NCBI GenBank assembly: GCA_948099385.1
Contig: CANUEZ040000210.1
Span: 1,061,501 to 1,125,500, forward strand
Origin: Fasciola hepatica
Lineage: Eukaryota > Platyhelminthes > Trematoda > Plagiorchiida > Fasciolidae
Direction: 5' to 3'
DNA: 64,000 nucleotides
A program made the translations under genes and the position numbers. Below are positions 24,370 through 36,262 of the stretch, piece after piece. Within the stretch, counting starts at the first letter, position 1, and the number at the start of each line of letters is the position of its first letter. The notes beneath the pieces are model-generated. The model was not told the origin of the DNA and searched no databases. It was given only the letters and a program-made list of their open reading frames with translations.

Positions 24370-24670
24370 CAACCACGTGTGGCGTATGAGGTGTACAACG
24401 GTATGCTCACTGGTATCTGTGGAGGAGGGGCGTTCTGGGCACCCAAAATGTCTGGCCTCATCCGAAGAGCGAATGAACTGAACAATCAGTCACTGGTCCC
24501 CAGTGGGTTACGGATCCCACTGTTTTGCGGGTTAGGCTTTGGATAGCTAAATGCCTCGATTGTGGACCCTAAGAAAATCAGCCTGCTTTAGCCTGAACAA
24601 CCTCGCAGTATTGCGCCCGAAAACAAACCATGGGATCGGACTCTATCTACCCCTTCCCTCCATCGTACCG
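24370..24670 (-). repeat. Dispersed repeat family, partner of 13366-13690
   Basis: The reverse complement of this stretch follows the order of blocks at 13366-13690. See that entry. Confidence 0.7.
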
Positions 24671-24709
24671 TTTTGTTTGGCACAAAGTCTGAAATCAGGC
24701 GGGTGTGAT

Positions 24710-24714
<5 letters not shown>

Positions 24715-24763
<49 letters not shown>
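24715..24763. repeat. (TA)n microsatellite
   Basis: Almost pure TA dinucleotide run of about 49 bp. It lies between two dispersed repeats and accounts for the Tyr-Ile repeats in the open frames over it. Confidence 0.95.
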
Positions 24764-24764
<1 letters not shown>

Positions 24765-24765
<1 letters not shown>

Positions 24766-24945
24766 AGCCTACCGCACTATTAGGAATAACCGGCAAGCAG
24801 ACCCTGAAACTTGGAGTGGAGAACCATACAGGTTCCCAATGGGTTAGGTGTGGAGACACCACCACGAACACGTATCCCTCCAGAATCTTTGTACACTCAG
24901 GTCCACACGTTTTAACCCCGACCGCGTCCGGGCACGTGCCCCCTC
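24765..24945. repeat. Dispersed repeat, partner of 22945-23155
   Basis: Diverged similarity to 22945-23155 in the same orientation. It starts directly after the TA run. Confidence 0.4.
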
Positions 24946-27860
24946 TTAAGCCTCGCCTTTTGCAGCAGCAACCTCGAAACCAAACAGATTGCAGGTCAAC
25001 CTCAGGGGAACAATTGCCGGCTCCTTCTCAAGCAGGTCTTCACACGGCAAATACTGCAGCAACACATCCAGAAACCATAAGAACATCGAACGCAGATTAC
25101 AGAAGTCTTGCTCGCGGACGTTCACGCCACATGACTTCTCCAGCAGACAAGATCAAATTAATCAACAGATACATTCAACGGCAACTGTCGCTGGATGCTC
25201 TTATTTCTGCCTCTAACTTATCTCGGCCAGTTTGTCTCATTCTGCTCTCGTTCTCATCGCCTGTTTCTTATTGTTGTTGTTAACAGGATCATTCGCTAAG
25301 CCCAATAACAGTCAAGTAAATTATATAGTCCGGAAGGTACCTCGGCTATCATCCTCTGAAAACTGACCCATCTTAAACCACTCCTTGTCTCTCTCTCCTC
25401 CCCCATTCAGACACGTCTCTTGTCACTCAAAAAAGTGACTTCCGATATCCAAAAATACGGCGACTTCACCGAGACTCAAGATTACCGCCTTATTTTGTCC
25501 ACATGAACCATCAGAGATTTACTGGTAATTTCTTGGTGTGCATCACACACATCTGGCCCTCCGTGATCCATTCAGGTCAACTAGTTATTGTGTCGGTCAA
25601 GTTTGATAACAACGTCTACTGTTTGAACCCTGAGCTCGAATATTCCTACGCGGGCATTCCAACCCAATTTCAGTTGGTACAACGCCGTCGAACGTAGGCC
25701 AAGCAACCATCGGCACCCCTCAAAGTTCCCTGTTCCTCCATCTTAATAATAGCATTCTTCCTATTGCTTTCTAGCCTACTCACTCGTTTACCAATGACAC
25801 CAGCCTCCACTGCACTGTCGTAACGGTCTTCTGTCTCGTTAGGTAAAAACCCCCGTGATCTTCCCGTCCTGACCGGAATGGAACTCAAAAACTTGCTCTT
25901 TAATGTCTCATGAGCTGTTGGTTTGTTTCCTTAACACGAGACCCTTACTGTCCACAAACTGGACTCCACTGTTCTGAACTCATCTTCATCGGTTCTTCGC
26001 GGCCTTTCACTTACTTTTCCCTTTGCTGGTTCATACATGCAATAATAGCTGGAGCACAATACCCTCTCTGCAGTTACTCGATCCGTTAATACTCACACTT
26101 TCAAGCAAGAACTTGGCATGACTCTTGTTTGTCATCCACTTCGCTATCGTAGAGTAGACTGTGATCCTAGGGAATTCAACCCTTCTTCATAGATCAAGCA
26201 AAACAATCGCTACGAAGAAAACACCCCCATCCACTTATCGAAATTAAAGTACTGCTGAATAACTTTCGGTATAGATCCAGACCTTATCGATCTATCGATG
26301 ACCTACCATCACTGTTCGACACTAACTCTGAACGTCTTCGATCAGGCATGGCAATAAGCTACGACCACTACAGGACCGAACAACCTGCGCACCTCGAATC
26401 TTAAGAATCCCGGTATCTCTAAGGCGCTACTCTCATTCACCCTCTTTGTTAATGAACATTGATGCAACATGATGAAGTCTCACTTCACCTCGGACATCCA
26501 GCCACGTAACCCAACGATACGAGATCTGTGCCTACCTAGCCTAGCTGAGCTTCAATCTGATTAGGGATCTGACGACAGTGCCCTTTTCAATGCTGGCGAA
26601 ACCCACCTCACCAAAACCTCAATCACTCCCCTTAGTTCGACTTTGATTTGGACCCAGTCGTCTTACAAACTTTGTGCATTTTCCCCGGACAAGATGCCAA
26701 TCCATTCCTCGAAAACTTTAACTTCTTCAAGGCTATAGTGCGTTTAAGATTGATAAAAGACGCTTCTACGCCTCAGCCAAGCACTACAACAAAACATCAC
26801 AGCACGAACAAGTGTGAAGCTCCAACGAAAATGGGACTAGTGCGGGGCTGTCCACCTCATCCGGAACCTTCTTTCGAATCCCTACCTTCAGCGCGTTCAG
26901 CTCGAAGCTTGTTGCCACGGTTACAACATAAGCTTAGTGAGCAGCCTGACTACTTGTGACACACCAGGACCAAATGAGCAACCTGAGAGCATACCAAACA
27001 CCGAAATCGAGTTCCGCAACTTCCTACTTCAAAGCCATTTTATTCGATGGAACTGTGACCGACAGCAATGAAGTTCACCAACCGATGATCACAGTAAAGA
27101 GCGGAGTTTCACGATACCAACGGTAGTAAATTACCAAAGCATGCCTTGGTATGGCTGCAACCGTACAATAGACCAAGTCGCGTAAAGCGGCGACGAGGCG
27201 AAAGGAGAGAAACCACTGACCCTGACTGCATACTGTCTATCTTCAAGAGAACAAAGATCAACACCACGCATGTACTGTGGTTTTAGATTGCCACCAGCAA
27301 GTGAACGAGTAACGCCACCAAAGATCGTGGGCGATCTGGCGAGTTCCGCGGAACACTGAAAAGTTTCTGCAACAAACATCCGGCGAAAATACCATCGAGT
27401 CCAATAAGGCTTACGGAGAACGATCAGCGCAAATGTAAAACAAAACGTACATAACGAAGAACTGCAGTCGACAAACACTGACCACTTCATCACAGCCTTA
27501 GTTGTACACGTCATTACCCTCGACTAAATCCCAGTACACACAGACGCGGAAGCACCAAGATATAAATGCAACTGATCCCGAGAGTGAATAAAAAGCTGAC
27601 ACCAAAACGATGGTTGTTTAATCAAGTTTCCGGAATCCAATTACATTGGCATACATGCGGAAGCATTGTCTGCACATGTTCAAACCATACTTTCGGATTA
27701 GTCCATGCTTATTGGCACATACTCGACAACATCGACTTCCTTGACCGTTGTTCTTTGGATGGGAGTGATATATACTGGCGTGACCCATTTTCGCGAGAGA
27801 GAACCGCACGTCCAACCACGGCCGAACCTCAATTGTATTGAGTAAAACAAGCTCAAGGTC
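24946..27860. other. Unassigned 2.9-kb region with some longer open frames
   Basis: No protein recognised. The longest frames are the end of 24705-25283 (+, Ser/Thr/Gln-rich), 26648-26959 (+, 103 codons) and 27131-27514 (-, 127 codons). A strong pyrimidine tract and acceptor at 25380-25410 precede open frames that could be an exon (see findings). Two shorter frames, 27566-27841 (+) and 27618-27815 (-), cover the same bases. The region could be an old, unrecognisable transposon. Confidence 0.35.
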
Positions 27861-27863
27861 AGG

Positions 27864-27885
27864 TTCAGTTCAGTTCAGTTCAGTT
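27864..27885 (-). repeat. (CTGAA)n 3' tail of CR1-like copy A
   Basis: About four and a half TTCAG units on the plus strand, directly at the 3' end of copy A. CR1-clade elements typically end in short microsatellite repeats rather than poly(A). Confidence 0.8.
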
Positions 27886-29060
27886 TGCACAGGACTTGGT
27901 GTGGCTAGAGCCAATCGTGTGTCCAGATAGTTGTGTTGTCGGCGCGTTTCCGTAGCTCCCAACACTGAGTGATTTTTTTTTTCTGAAAGGCAGGAATTTT
28001 GTGCAGTATCAGCCCTGGCAGAGAAAGGTGGAAACAATAAGCAAATTGTATCTGATCCCAAAAGCTGCTTGACACAACACGGGGTATACTGCCAACCAAC
28101 ATAGGTTTACTGCTTTCTTAAAAGCCTTCACTGTTGTGGTATTTATGACCTCCTCCGGGAGCTTATTCCAATAGGGTACCACTCTATTTGAGAAGTACTT
28201 CGCCCTAATTTGGAGCCTCGAATGCTTCCTTTGTAATCTAAGGCTATGCCCCCTTGTGCTTCTCTCGGGGATCAGAGAGAAAAGGCCTTCTCGTCTTATT
28301 CCTGACAGTCCCTTCTTTACCTTGAAGGTTTCTATCAAATCCCCCCGATTGCGCCATCTTTCCATCGAGAACAGGCCTAGGGCACGGAGACGCTCTATGT
28401 ACCTAAACCCCCCTTGCCCAGCCACCATTCTAGTGGCTAGCCCTTGCACTTTCTCCAGACAGTCTATATCTTTCCGGTAGTACGGTGCCTAGGCCTGCAC
28501 GCAGTACTCCATATGCGGCCTAACTATGGCCTGATATATCGGAACAAAAATCTCCGGCTCTCTACACGACATAATGGATCTAACTCGAAAGAGTTCTTTC
28601 CTGGCCGTGTTGGCTGCTGAGGTGCACTGCTCTGACGGCTTAAAGCTGTTGTCCATTATAACTCCTAAGTCTTTGACCTGCGAGACCACTTGCAACGAAC
28701 CCACGCCATTCTCACTAGCCCCTTTATTTGTGGTCAAGCATTGACACTTGGTGAAGTTTAGTGGAAGGTCCCATTTGCGTGACCAGTTTTGTACTGCTAA
28801 CACGTCAAGTTCTATATCTACTCCAGCTATCTTGACGTCATCGGCAAACATAAAGGTGGGGTTTGTAAGCCCACGTGCTAGGTCATTGATGAAGAAGAGG
28901 AAGAGCAGAGGGCCGAGCACCGAGCCATGTGGCACCCCACTTGTTACACCTTCCGGTTTTGAAACATGACTACCCACCTTAACACTAAAGGTTCGCCCTG
29001 CTAAGGAACTATTTATCCATTGTCTTGCCTTTCCAACAATTCCCAGGTCTGATCAGGTAG
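27864..29060 (-). mobile_element. CR1-like non-LTR retrotransposon copy A, 5'-truncated
   Basis: Minus-strand frames 28489-28977 and 28009-28449 form the second half of a CR1-like reverse transcriptase. They contain block 4 'GVPHGSVLGPLLFLFFINDL', the catalytic block 'FMFADDVKIAG', 'KDLGVIMDNSFKPSEQC', the thumb 'YQAIVRPHMEYCVQA', then 'LEKVQGLATRMVAGQGG' and the C-terminal 'YFSNRVVPYWNKLPEEV'. The two frames are separated only by an in-frame TAG at about 28490. The 5' half (endonuclease, ORF1) is absent, as is usual for 5'-truncated insertions. The 3' end carries a CTGAA-type microsatellite (plus-strand TTCAG repeats, 27864-27885). Confidence 0.88.
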
Positions 29061-29069
29061 CACATAGCT

Positions 29070-29590
29070 GATAGTTCAATTCAGTTCTGTTCAGTTTGCA
29101 CAGGACAAGTAATGGCCACGGCCAATCGAGCGTCCAGAATTCCCTCGATGGTGTGCACACCAGTTACGAACCCACCACTGCCCGGAGTATTTCGTCGAAT
29201 TCCCGCTAAAAATGAGACGGAAACGGGAAACCTCATCGCACATCAACTGCGAGAAACATTATGCATCTTTAGCTTTCACCAAGACAGTATGCGATGAGCG
29301 AAAAAGTCGATTAAAGCATACTCCGGAAGGACCACAGTGCTACCCGACATCCATCTAGTGAATACTCAAAGCTCACTACGAGGAAATATCTCGTACCACC
29401 TGCGATCTAGGGCACCTTTGAAGGGCTGGACGGTCTACAGATCTATCATTTCATCGAGCACACCGTTCCAACTGTTCATCAGCCTGTTGCTGAAGTAGTG
29501 CGATCTCGTTATCAACCTATGTCGGGCCTTTATCAGCTTCTTTCCGCGTCCCCTTGTTCTGGAATCTAAAGCCACTTTGAACGGACCATC
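29070..29590 (-). mobile_element. CR1-like 3'-end fragment A2
   Basis: Starts with the same CTGAA-like tail as copy A (degenerate, 29075-29098) followed by 'tgcacaggac' in both copies. Minus-strand translation gives 'HYFSNRLMNSWNGVLDEM' (about 29445-29500), the CR1 C-terminal block. It is a short remnant, separate from copy A and from copy B. Confidence 0.65.
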
Positions 29591-29599
29591 CGGTCTAAA

Positions 29600-29685
29600 A
29601 ATGGGAAAGTAGCCGGCTATGACGGGGAATCGGACTCGGGTCGTTATTGCCTGAAGTCCACATCGATAACCGTTGACCTATCGAG
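29600..29685 (-). repeat. SINE fragment
   Basis: Minus strand has 'ggtcaacggttatcgatgtgg' and B-box-like 'cccgagtccgattcc', followed by 'ccggctactttccc'. It lies between two CR1-like 3' ends. Confidence 0.5.
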
Positions 29686-30253
29686 CGTCCAGAATCCTCC
29701 CAATGATATGCACAGAGGTCGGCACCCACTACTGCGATTTTGTTAATTCCCTTCAGCTTTGTTACGCGAGTGGGTTTGGTCCTTCAGTTGGCTGAAAAAA
29801 GGGGCAGAAGAAGCTTTGGTGGTGACCCCTATCTTTCTGAGAAAATGACCGTTCTCAATTTTCAAGTTTTCGGGATTAGAGGCAGCCGGGCACCTCCGGT
29901 ATCAGCTTCATAACCATCCACTCTTGGCTGTAGCCTCGCTACAGTGATTCACGGCAAAGCTCCATCAGATGTGCCTCCGGTTTCCTTTTGAGAAGATTCT
30001 AGTTGCTCTCCTTGTCCACGCCAGCTGGAAGTGAGTTCCACAGTTTGGTTGCTCCCTTGGAAAGACGTTAGACCAACGGGAGCTTGGTCGACTGCAGCTT
30101 CTTGAGCGTCATCGGGCGTCCTCTTGTGAGCGAGTGGCCCTGAAGGGGAAGTAAAGCCCGCTGCTCAGTGCCCGTTTCACCCCGGAGTATTCGCCGGATG
30201 CATATTAGATCGCCTCGCACTCTTCGATATGCCTCCGGGAACAGACCGGTTAA

Positions 30254-30973
30254 CTACAGCCACCTGTCGTAACTAACCCCTCTTAGTCCGGCAGCGAGAC
30301 TAGAGGCTGTTCTCTGCACCCGTTCCAGCCTCGCACGCTCAGAAGCCGTGCGGGGAAATGTAGCCGCTCCACCGTACTTCAGTCGAGGACGGATGTGTGA
30401 GGTATATAGGAGTTCGAAGGCACCATAAGGTATCTTTCCAAAAGTCTGACGGATTGCGCCATAGATGCTCCACGCCGTGGGGCGCGCCTTGTCATTGCGA
30501 TTTCGGGCTTTCATTGTAGACGTCACTATCAATCCTAGGTCTCTTTCAGCAGTGGACACTCGAAGAGCAGCCCCTTGAAAAGAGTAGGTTTCCTCGGGCC
30601 TTGGTCTCACTAGCTGCAGCTGGGCACACTTATGGAGGTTGATCGGGAGAGCCCACGCTTTGGACCACTGTGTTAGAGCATCCAAATCCGCCTGTAGTGC
30701 CTCCTGGTCTGCAGTAGTTTTGACCACATGCCAGGTTTTGAGATCGTCGGCCCAGACCAGACAAAGGGACACCAGTTGTTGTGGCGAATCGTTGACGAAC
30801 GCCACGAACAGCAATGAGCCTGAGACCGAGCCTTGTGGCACTTCGCTGGAGGCCTCATGCCACTCAAAACACGATGAAGCTACTGTCACAGAGAAAGACC
30901 TCTCTTTCAGGAGGTCTTCTATCCAATTGAGTAATTGTTCTGCCACCCTTAACGATCTCAAATTATTGAGCAA
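30254..30973 (-). pseudogene. CR1-like reverse transcriptase core (copy B)
   Basis: A 239-codon open stretch with RT blocks from 'NNLRSLRVAEQLLNWIEDLL' to the thumb. The catalytic block reads LVWADDLKTW: the two aspartates are kept but the residue before AD is Trp, where Tyr or Phe is usual. The upstream part of the RT is in another frame (31118-31624). It is the longest open stretch of this copy. Confidence 0.85.
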
Positions 30974-31970
30974 GAGATTGTGAGGCCATTTGCCGGGCGC
31001 TTTGCTGAAATCAACGTAGATAACGTCCGTAGCGCAGCCTTCCGCATTATCCTGTGCCCAAGGTTCACATGTTAGTAGAGAATTTGACAGAGAGGATCGA
31101 CCTTTCTGAAAGCCATGCTACTGGTTGCTGAGGAGCTCATCACTCTCGAGGTACCGTTGCAGTTGCGCCGAAACCAGGAGTTCCACTACCTCTCCTGTCG
31201 CACACGCAAGACTTACTGGACGATGATTCGCAGCTTCCACTTTCTTGCAGCCCCTAAAAATCAGAATGACAACGGCTTTGTTTAATTCGGATGGTAGTTT
31301 ACTTTGTTCCATCGAAATGGTAAACAGTCTCGTGAGTGGAGGCGCGAAAATTTCAGCTAGTTCCCGGAGGACTAGCGGATGGATCCCGTCCGGATCAGGT
31401 GACGCATGTAGCCGTAGCCCTTGCACAGCCCTGGAAGCCTCTTCTACCACTAACGACCGCCACGCCATGGTGATTGCAATCTGTGGAGGCTGGGGCGAGG
31501 ATGGCCTCTCCGTGGCACAAACATCAGAGTAGTGACCGACCAATAGTTCTGCGTTATCTAAATCGGAGTCCGCAATGAGTCCATTATAAAGCAGTGTTCG
31601 GATGCCTAGACCGGCCTTAGTCATCCTCCCCAGGTAAGCAAACAGCCTTTTTGGTGCCGAGACGTTATTGGCCGCAAGCTGCCCTTCGTAATCGCGTCTC
31701 TTCGTAGTCTTCAGTGTCGTACGCCAATTTCGAATGCATTTGTAACTGTAGTATCCCCTGTCGGAGGATCGAAAATGCGGCCAATCTCAGTTTCTTTTTC
31801 CGCGGCTGACTACGTAGTTCCTTGTTGAACGGTGGAGGCCCCTTATCTTGACTTAGCTGCCTGTGCGGAGGTGCGAACAAGCTCACCAGCGCAGCTATTT
31901 CTACTTCGAAGGAACTCCATGATCCATGGAAGGGCGGCAGCAGCTTTTTCATTTCAGCAAAGGGTGTGCT

Positions 31971-32306
31971 TCACAAGTTCGGCCCGCACTGCGGACTCTG
32001 ATGGACGAAAGCACCGCGTCTCCAGCGAATGACTATCATCACGTGGTCGCTGGAGCCCAGTGGCGGCAGAAGGTCGATTACATCTGCGTCGGAAGTTCGA
32101 GGGGAGAAAACTAGGTCAATGATGGATACCTGGTCCGCCTGATTCCTGATCTGTTCTTGCACTTGCTGAGGCAAGGCGGGGTCGCACACTGTCTCATACA
32201 GACAACGAGAGAATCTGTTAGCGGCTATGTTGCATCTGCTGAACACCCAGCCAATATGAGGAGCATTAAAGTCACCAAGAACCAGATAATGGCGTCCGTC
32301 GCCCAC
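31971..32306 (-). pseudogene. Apurinic-like endonuclease domain fragment (copy B)
   Basis: A 111-codon stretch carrying the C-terminal half of the exonuclease-endonuclease-phosphatase fold used by non-LTR elements to nick target DNA: 'YLVLGDFNAPHIGW' (catalytic Asp/Asn) and 'GSSDHVMIV' (the Ser-Asp-His signature). The N-terminal half is in decayed sequence upstream (32310-32700). Confidence 0.8.
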
Positions 32307-32769
32307 CGATGCTTAAAGTCCAGAATACGTTACATGTCGGCCGCCGGAGCACGATAGATTTTCCCAAGCACTACATGACCACTGTTGGAAAGTTTTACTC
32401 TGCACTACAAAGCCTCCCCGTACCCAAGTTATTCCACAAGCGCATCAAGTATGTGTACTGGTATCCCATTTTTCACAAACATGGCAACACCCCCTCCACC
32501 TCCGGCACGAATTCGATCAACTCGAAACATGCGCCTCCAATTCGTCTCTTTTATTCTGTAATCCACGGACATTGGTCAGCTGCATGTTGGCAGATGCCGA
32601 CCCACTGTTCCCTGCCCGAAAATCGTCTACTGGTGGGCGCTGAGAAGGCTCACCGTAAGTAGTCGTAGCCAGCGTATCTGAAATCTCCTCCTAACCAAGT
32701 GAGAATACCTGATGTGAAGGTCGATTTCACCGTTTTCCCTCCCTCCTCTAATCTCTGCGCAGGCTTGAC

Positions 32770-33078
32770 TCATCCTTTGGCGATCCCCGGGAGGAAGATT
32801 TTGTGTAAACGAACGGGCTCATCCTTAAGGCGGTAGGATCTTCTTAGAAACCCACTAGCTTGCTCTTGCGAACTAAAGACAACTTTCGGATTTCGCGGTC
32901 TTCCGGACTCTTGCAGCTTCCCAAGTCTGAGTGCTGCTTTGACTCGAATTGTTGCTGCTAGTCCAGCATCATCTGTAAACTTTTTATTCAGAATCAGCCT
33001 GTGTTGCATCAGATAATGGTCCAGCCTGTCCTGGGGGGCCTTCCAGTAGCTTCCGGGATGTTCAGAGCCACGAAGCAT
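32770..33078 (-). pseudogene. ORF1-like fragment (copy B)
   Basis: A 102-codon frame with 'QDRLDHYLMQHRLILNKKF', 'LRLGKLQESGRPRNPKVVF' and 'GFLRRSYRLKDEPVRLHKIF'. This basic, RNA-binding-like text is what I would expect for ORF1 of a CR1-like element. Placement directly upstream of the endonuclease supports it. No zinc knuckle is visible in this stretch. Confidence 0.6.
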
Positions 33079-33380
33079 TGTTCACTGGGTGGTGGAACCC
33101 TCTTTCGGATTGATGGGACCTCCTTCCACTTGCTTGTTTCATCCTGAAGGTCAACTGGTAGGTTCGGTTACGGTGGTGGTCCGGCAATCGCTGCTTGACG
33201 CAAAACATTTTCTGCCGCCGCAGGTGAAGGGTAGTCCTTCTTGTTCTTCTCCCCTTTGTTTGTTCAGCGAGTAGCCGAAGCAGTGGTGGAGGCGGCCGAG
33301 GCGCAGGACAACGAGGGGTTCACATTAGGTGCGCACGTCTCTGCTGGTGGCGTGCTGGGGTGCATTTGGGTCGGCGGAGA

Positions 33381-34199
33381 ACCTGGAGGGGGATAAAGCT
33401 TGGTCACAACACAACTCGGACACTCGATTTCATTAATCGTATTTTCACACAGCTTCAGATAATTATATTTATATGCGTGAATTTTGGCACAATGAATGTG
33501 TATTCACCCATTACGTCCGTCACAAAGCAAAGTTTTGCCTTAGACCGCACGGTTCTCCTGAAGATTAAACACTCACACACTTGAACACAGCACATTTCAC
33601 TCATCATGTAGTGATAATCCACCGAGAGAGCGATAATAATCAACAAATGACTGAAATTCGCGGAGCTCAACGACACACTTCACTGGCGTAGGGCATGACG
33701 CCTTTCTACACTGTGAGCACCATTGCGGATTTACTTTCTCTTCTATCCTCTCCAAAGTTTGATATCAACCTCACTGCTTTGTTCAGTTGCGTACTTTTTA
33801 CTGAACCGACCTTTCCCAGGTTTCCGCCGACTTCGTTTTGAATCACTTCCACCTTCGGTTCTTCGCCGATTGTACGAGCCCGCGGTCCACTTTCTGCTCA
33901 TCCGCAGAGTTTATTTTCGTTCGGTGCACCTCTCGTATCTGTACTGTTTCGGTGCCACCATATTTAGAATACTTCTTCGCAACCGTCAACCGACTTGCAT
34001 CTTCTCTTCTTATCATATAGAGGGGACCACGTTGGTATTTCGCTTCGACACAGGATAGAAGACACGTCCAGTAGCCGCACTCGAACCTCTTCTATACACT
34101 GTTCTTATTATCCAGGCGAGAGACAACCATGAAGTTAGCCTTCCATCACTCTTAGTTCCTCAGGTCGTAGGCACGGGCAAAGGATACTGAAAAGTCTGG
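33381..34199. other. Unassigned spacer between CR1-like copies
   Basis: The 111-codon frame at 33723-34058 (+) is hydrophobic and aromatic-rich without a motif, and looks like chance in T-rich DNA. Parts could be the 5' untranslated region of copy B or 3' sequence of copy C. Confidence 0.35.
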
Positions 34200-36262
34200 A
34201 GTAAACTACGATTTCTCCCTACTCCTTAGCATTCTACTTCCGTGAATAACTGGTCCCACTTAGCATCCACCATCTTTTTAAATTACCCTACACACTGCGC
34301 ACTAGCTATTTTTTAAGTCACCCTTCTCCCATTCTTACTACACTGTTGATGAAGAAACTCGTTTGCACATCTAGCTTAAAACTTGCCTTCCGCGGTTTTG
34401 TAACATTACCCCTCGTTCCGTGGTCAGTGGCCTATTCAAATACAACCTCACCACTTATGCACTGGAAACCCTTCAGGGTTTTAAAAGCGTCAATAAGACT
34501 CACTTCGAGTTTTCTTTTCCCAGTTGAGAAGAGCCCCATATCATGCAGTCGTTGTTCATACGATTTCCCTCGTTGTTCTTCAACTATCCGAGTGGCTAGT
34601 CGCTGTACCTTTTCTAGGCAGGCTGCATTCCTCTTCAAAGAAGGTGCCGAAGCCTGCACATAATGTTTTAAAAGTGGCCTCCCTTCTGTCCCCTACACAA
34701 GTATGAACACTTCCACCCATCTGCAAGAAAGTGCCGAGCGCCGTCGGAAGAGCTCACCTCCTGCCTTGTGAGCAGCCAGCTTGCACTGTTTTGCACACTT
34801 GAAGTCTGCAGTCATTTGGACACCTAAGTCCTTCGTTGACTGTATCGCCTCAACTGTGAAAAGTCCATTCTCCCCCATGATGGTTGCTCCCACTGAGGCT
34901 CTTGTTAGCAGATGACCCCTGTTTTCGTTTAAGAGCATGTCCCATTTGTTTGCCCTGCCAACTACCTGCCCCAGGTCCCCTGCTAGTACGTCACTATCTC
35001 CTGACCCCACAGATTTTGCATCGTCTTCAAAATGAAGTACGGCGGTGATAATCCTTTCACTAAATCATTTATGCGGAGAAAAGGCAGTGGACCTAAAACG
35101 GACCCTTGAGATGCTCCGCTGGTTACCTCAGCTGCTTTTGACCTGCAGGCTCCTACTCTAGCATGAAACGTCCCGCTCGTCAGGAAGGCTGATACCCACT
35201 TGTGTATTTACCCTTCTGCCCCAAACGTCTTAATTTTCCACTTGAGACGATGATGGTTGACTGGATCAAAGCCTCGCCGAAGTCTAAGTGGCAAACTTCG
35301 ACCAAAACGGCCGCTTCGAGCTAGTTTGTGACGTCGTACAGGAATACAATAGTTTCCGAAAGACACGATTTGCTCCTCAAAAACCCATGCTGTGCTTTTC
35401 AGAGCTAATTGCCGCTCATCGGGTTTTATATGCATGTTCCATTACCAGTCGCTCTATACACTTGCGGAGGATGCAGGTAATGCTTACGGGAAGGCGGTTT
35501 TCTTTATCTGACCTTGCCCCTCCCTTGTTGATAGCAACAACTGTGACTAAATTCCAGTACAACGGCAATACACCTTGGCTGAGTGTGGCACAGTATGGAC
35601 GGCAGACATATCCGCTGATCATGGCAGCCAATGACTGTATGATAGCTGGGTGTATGGTATCAGGCCTTGCTGACTTGTGTATGTTGAGTCCTTCCAGTAA
35701 CTCCTGAATCTCCTTTTCCTCATCTTGCGGGTTGGGAGGGATGGAAGCAACTGTTTGCCTCTCGGCCTACGTTTGTTGTCCCCCATCGCGTCTATATACG
35801 TCCTCGAAGTATGTGCCTAAGGCATCCGGTTTGCTTCGACCATAATTGAGTATTTCACTCCTATTTCACAGGATCAGAGGTTCTCCTCCATTCGTAAGCG
35901 AGGCTTTTGACTGAATATGTCTATAGTAACTTTTTGAGTTTTGTTTAACTTCTCTGGCCAGTGCCAGTTCAAAAGCCCTCTTTGCCCCTCTTTGGATTTT
36001 TGCCGCTGAGTTTCTATCCGCTTTGTACCGTAACCAGGCTTCTTTGCTGCCATTGGCTTTGAAGATCTGCCAGCTTTTGTCCCGCTTTTTACCTGCTCTT
36101 TGAAGAACCGGCGTCCTCCAAGCTGGCTTGCTTTTCTTCTGAGGCTCCAGAAGTTTCCCTCGATCCCCTGACACATTCCCTCTACTCCGGCTTCCTCAGT
36201 CTCCACCCTCCAGTCTAGTTCTTCGGCCCCATTCCTGAGTTCCTCCATGTTTCTCCTCCCAA
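34200..36262 (-). mobile_element. CR1-like non-LTR retrotransposon copy C, 5'-truncated, inactive
   Basis: Minus-strand fragments in order: linker 'EELRNGAEELDWRVETEEAG' to 'KKRDKSWQIFKANGSKEAW' (35866-36262); RT N-terminal 'VVAINKGGARSDKENRLPVS' (near 35540); 'KTFGAEG' and following text (35208-35290); RT C-terminal 'STKDLGVQMTADFKCAKQC' (about 34795-34851); 'CLEKVQRLATRIVEEQRG' and 'HDMGLFSTGKRKLEVSLIDA' (34432-34620). Stops and frameshifts are numerous. It lacks the endonuclease and ends at 36262 exactly where the 123-bp inverted repeat of the next element starts. Confidence 0.8.

Larger units (their letters stand above)
29690..33380 (-). mobile_element. CR1-like non-LTR retrotransposon copy B, nearly full layout, inactive
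   Basis: On the minus strand this has all parts in order. ORF1-like fragment: 32770-33078. Endonuclease: 31971-32306, with GDFNAPHIGW, VSIIDLVFSPR and LGSSDHVMIV. Linker and RT N-terminus: 31118-31624, with DPDGIHPLVLRELAE and AANHRPVSLACA. RT core: 30254-30973, with VPQGSVSGSLLFVAFVND, then WADD in place of YADD/FADD, 'RDLGLIVTSTMK' and 'TSHIRPRLKYGG'. A premature TAG at 30254 is followed by further C-terminal text ('KLWNSLPAGV' near 30027-30056). Frame breaks separate the segments, so it is inactive. The 3' untranslated part shares 'gagcgtccagaat' with copy A2. Confidence 0.85.

Noticed and set aside
24705..25283. 192-codon frame starting in the TA run
   Set aside because: The first part is only the TA microsatellite read as Tyr-Ile, followed by a diverged dispersed repeat. 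The Ser/Gln-rich remainder is not recognisable.
27131..27514. 127-codon minus-strand frame
   Set aside because: No motif, no upstream or downstream support and no similarity to the elements nearby. Kept only as part of an unassigned region.
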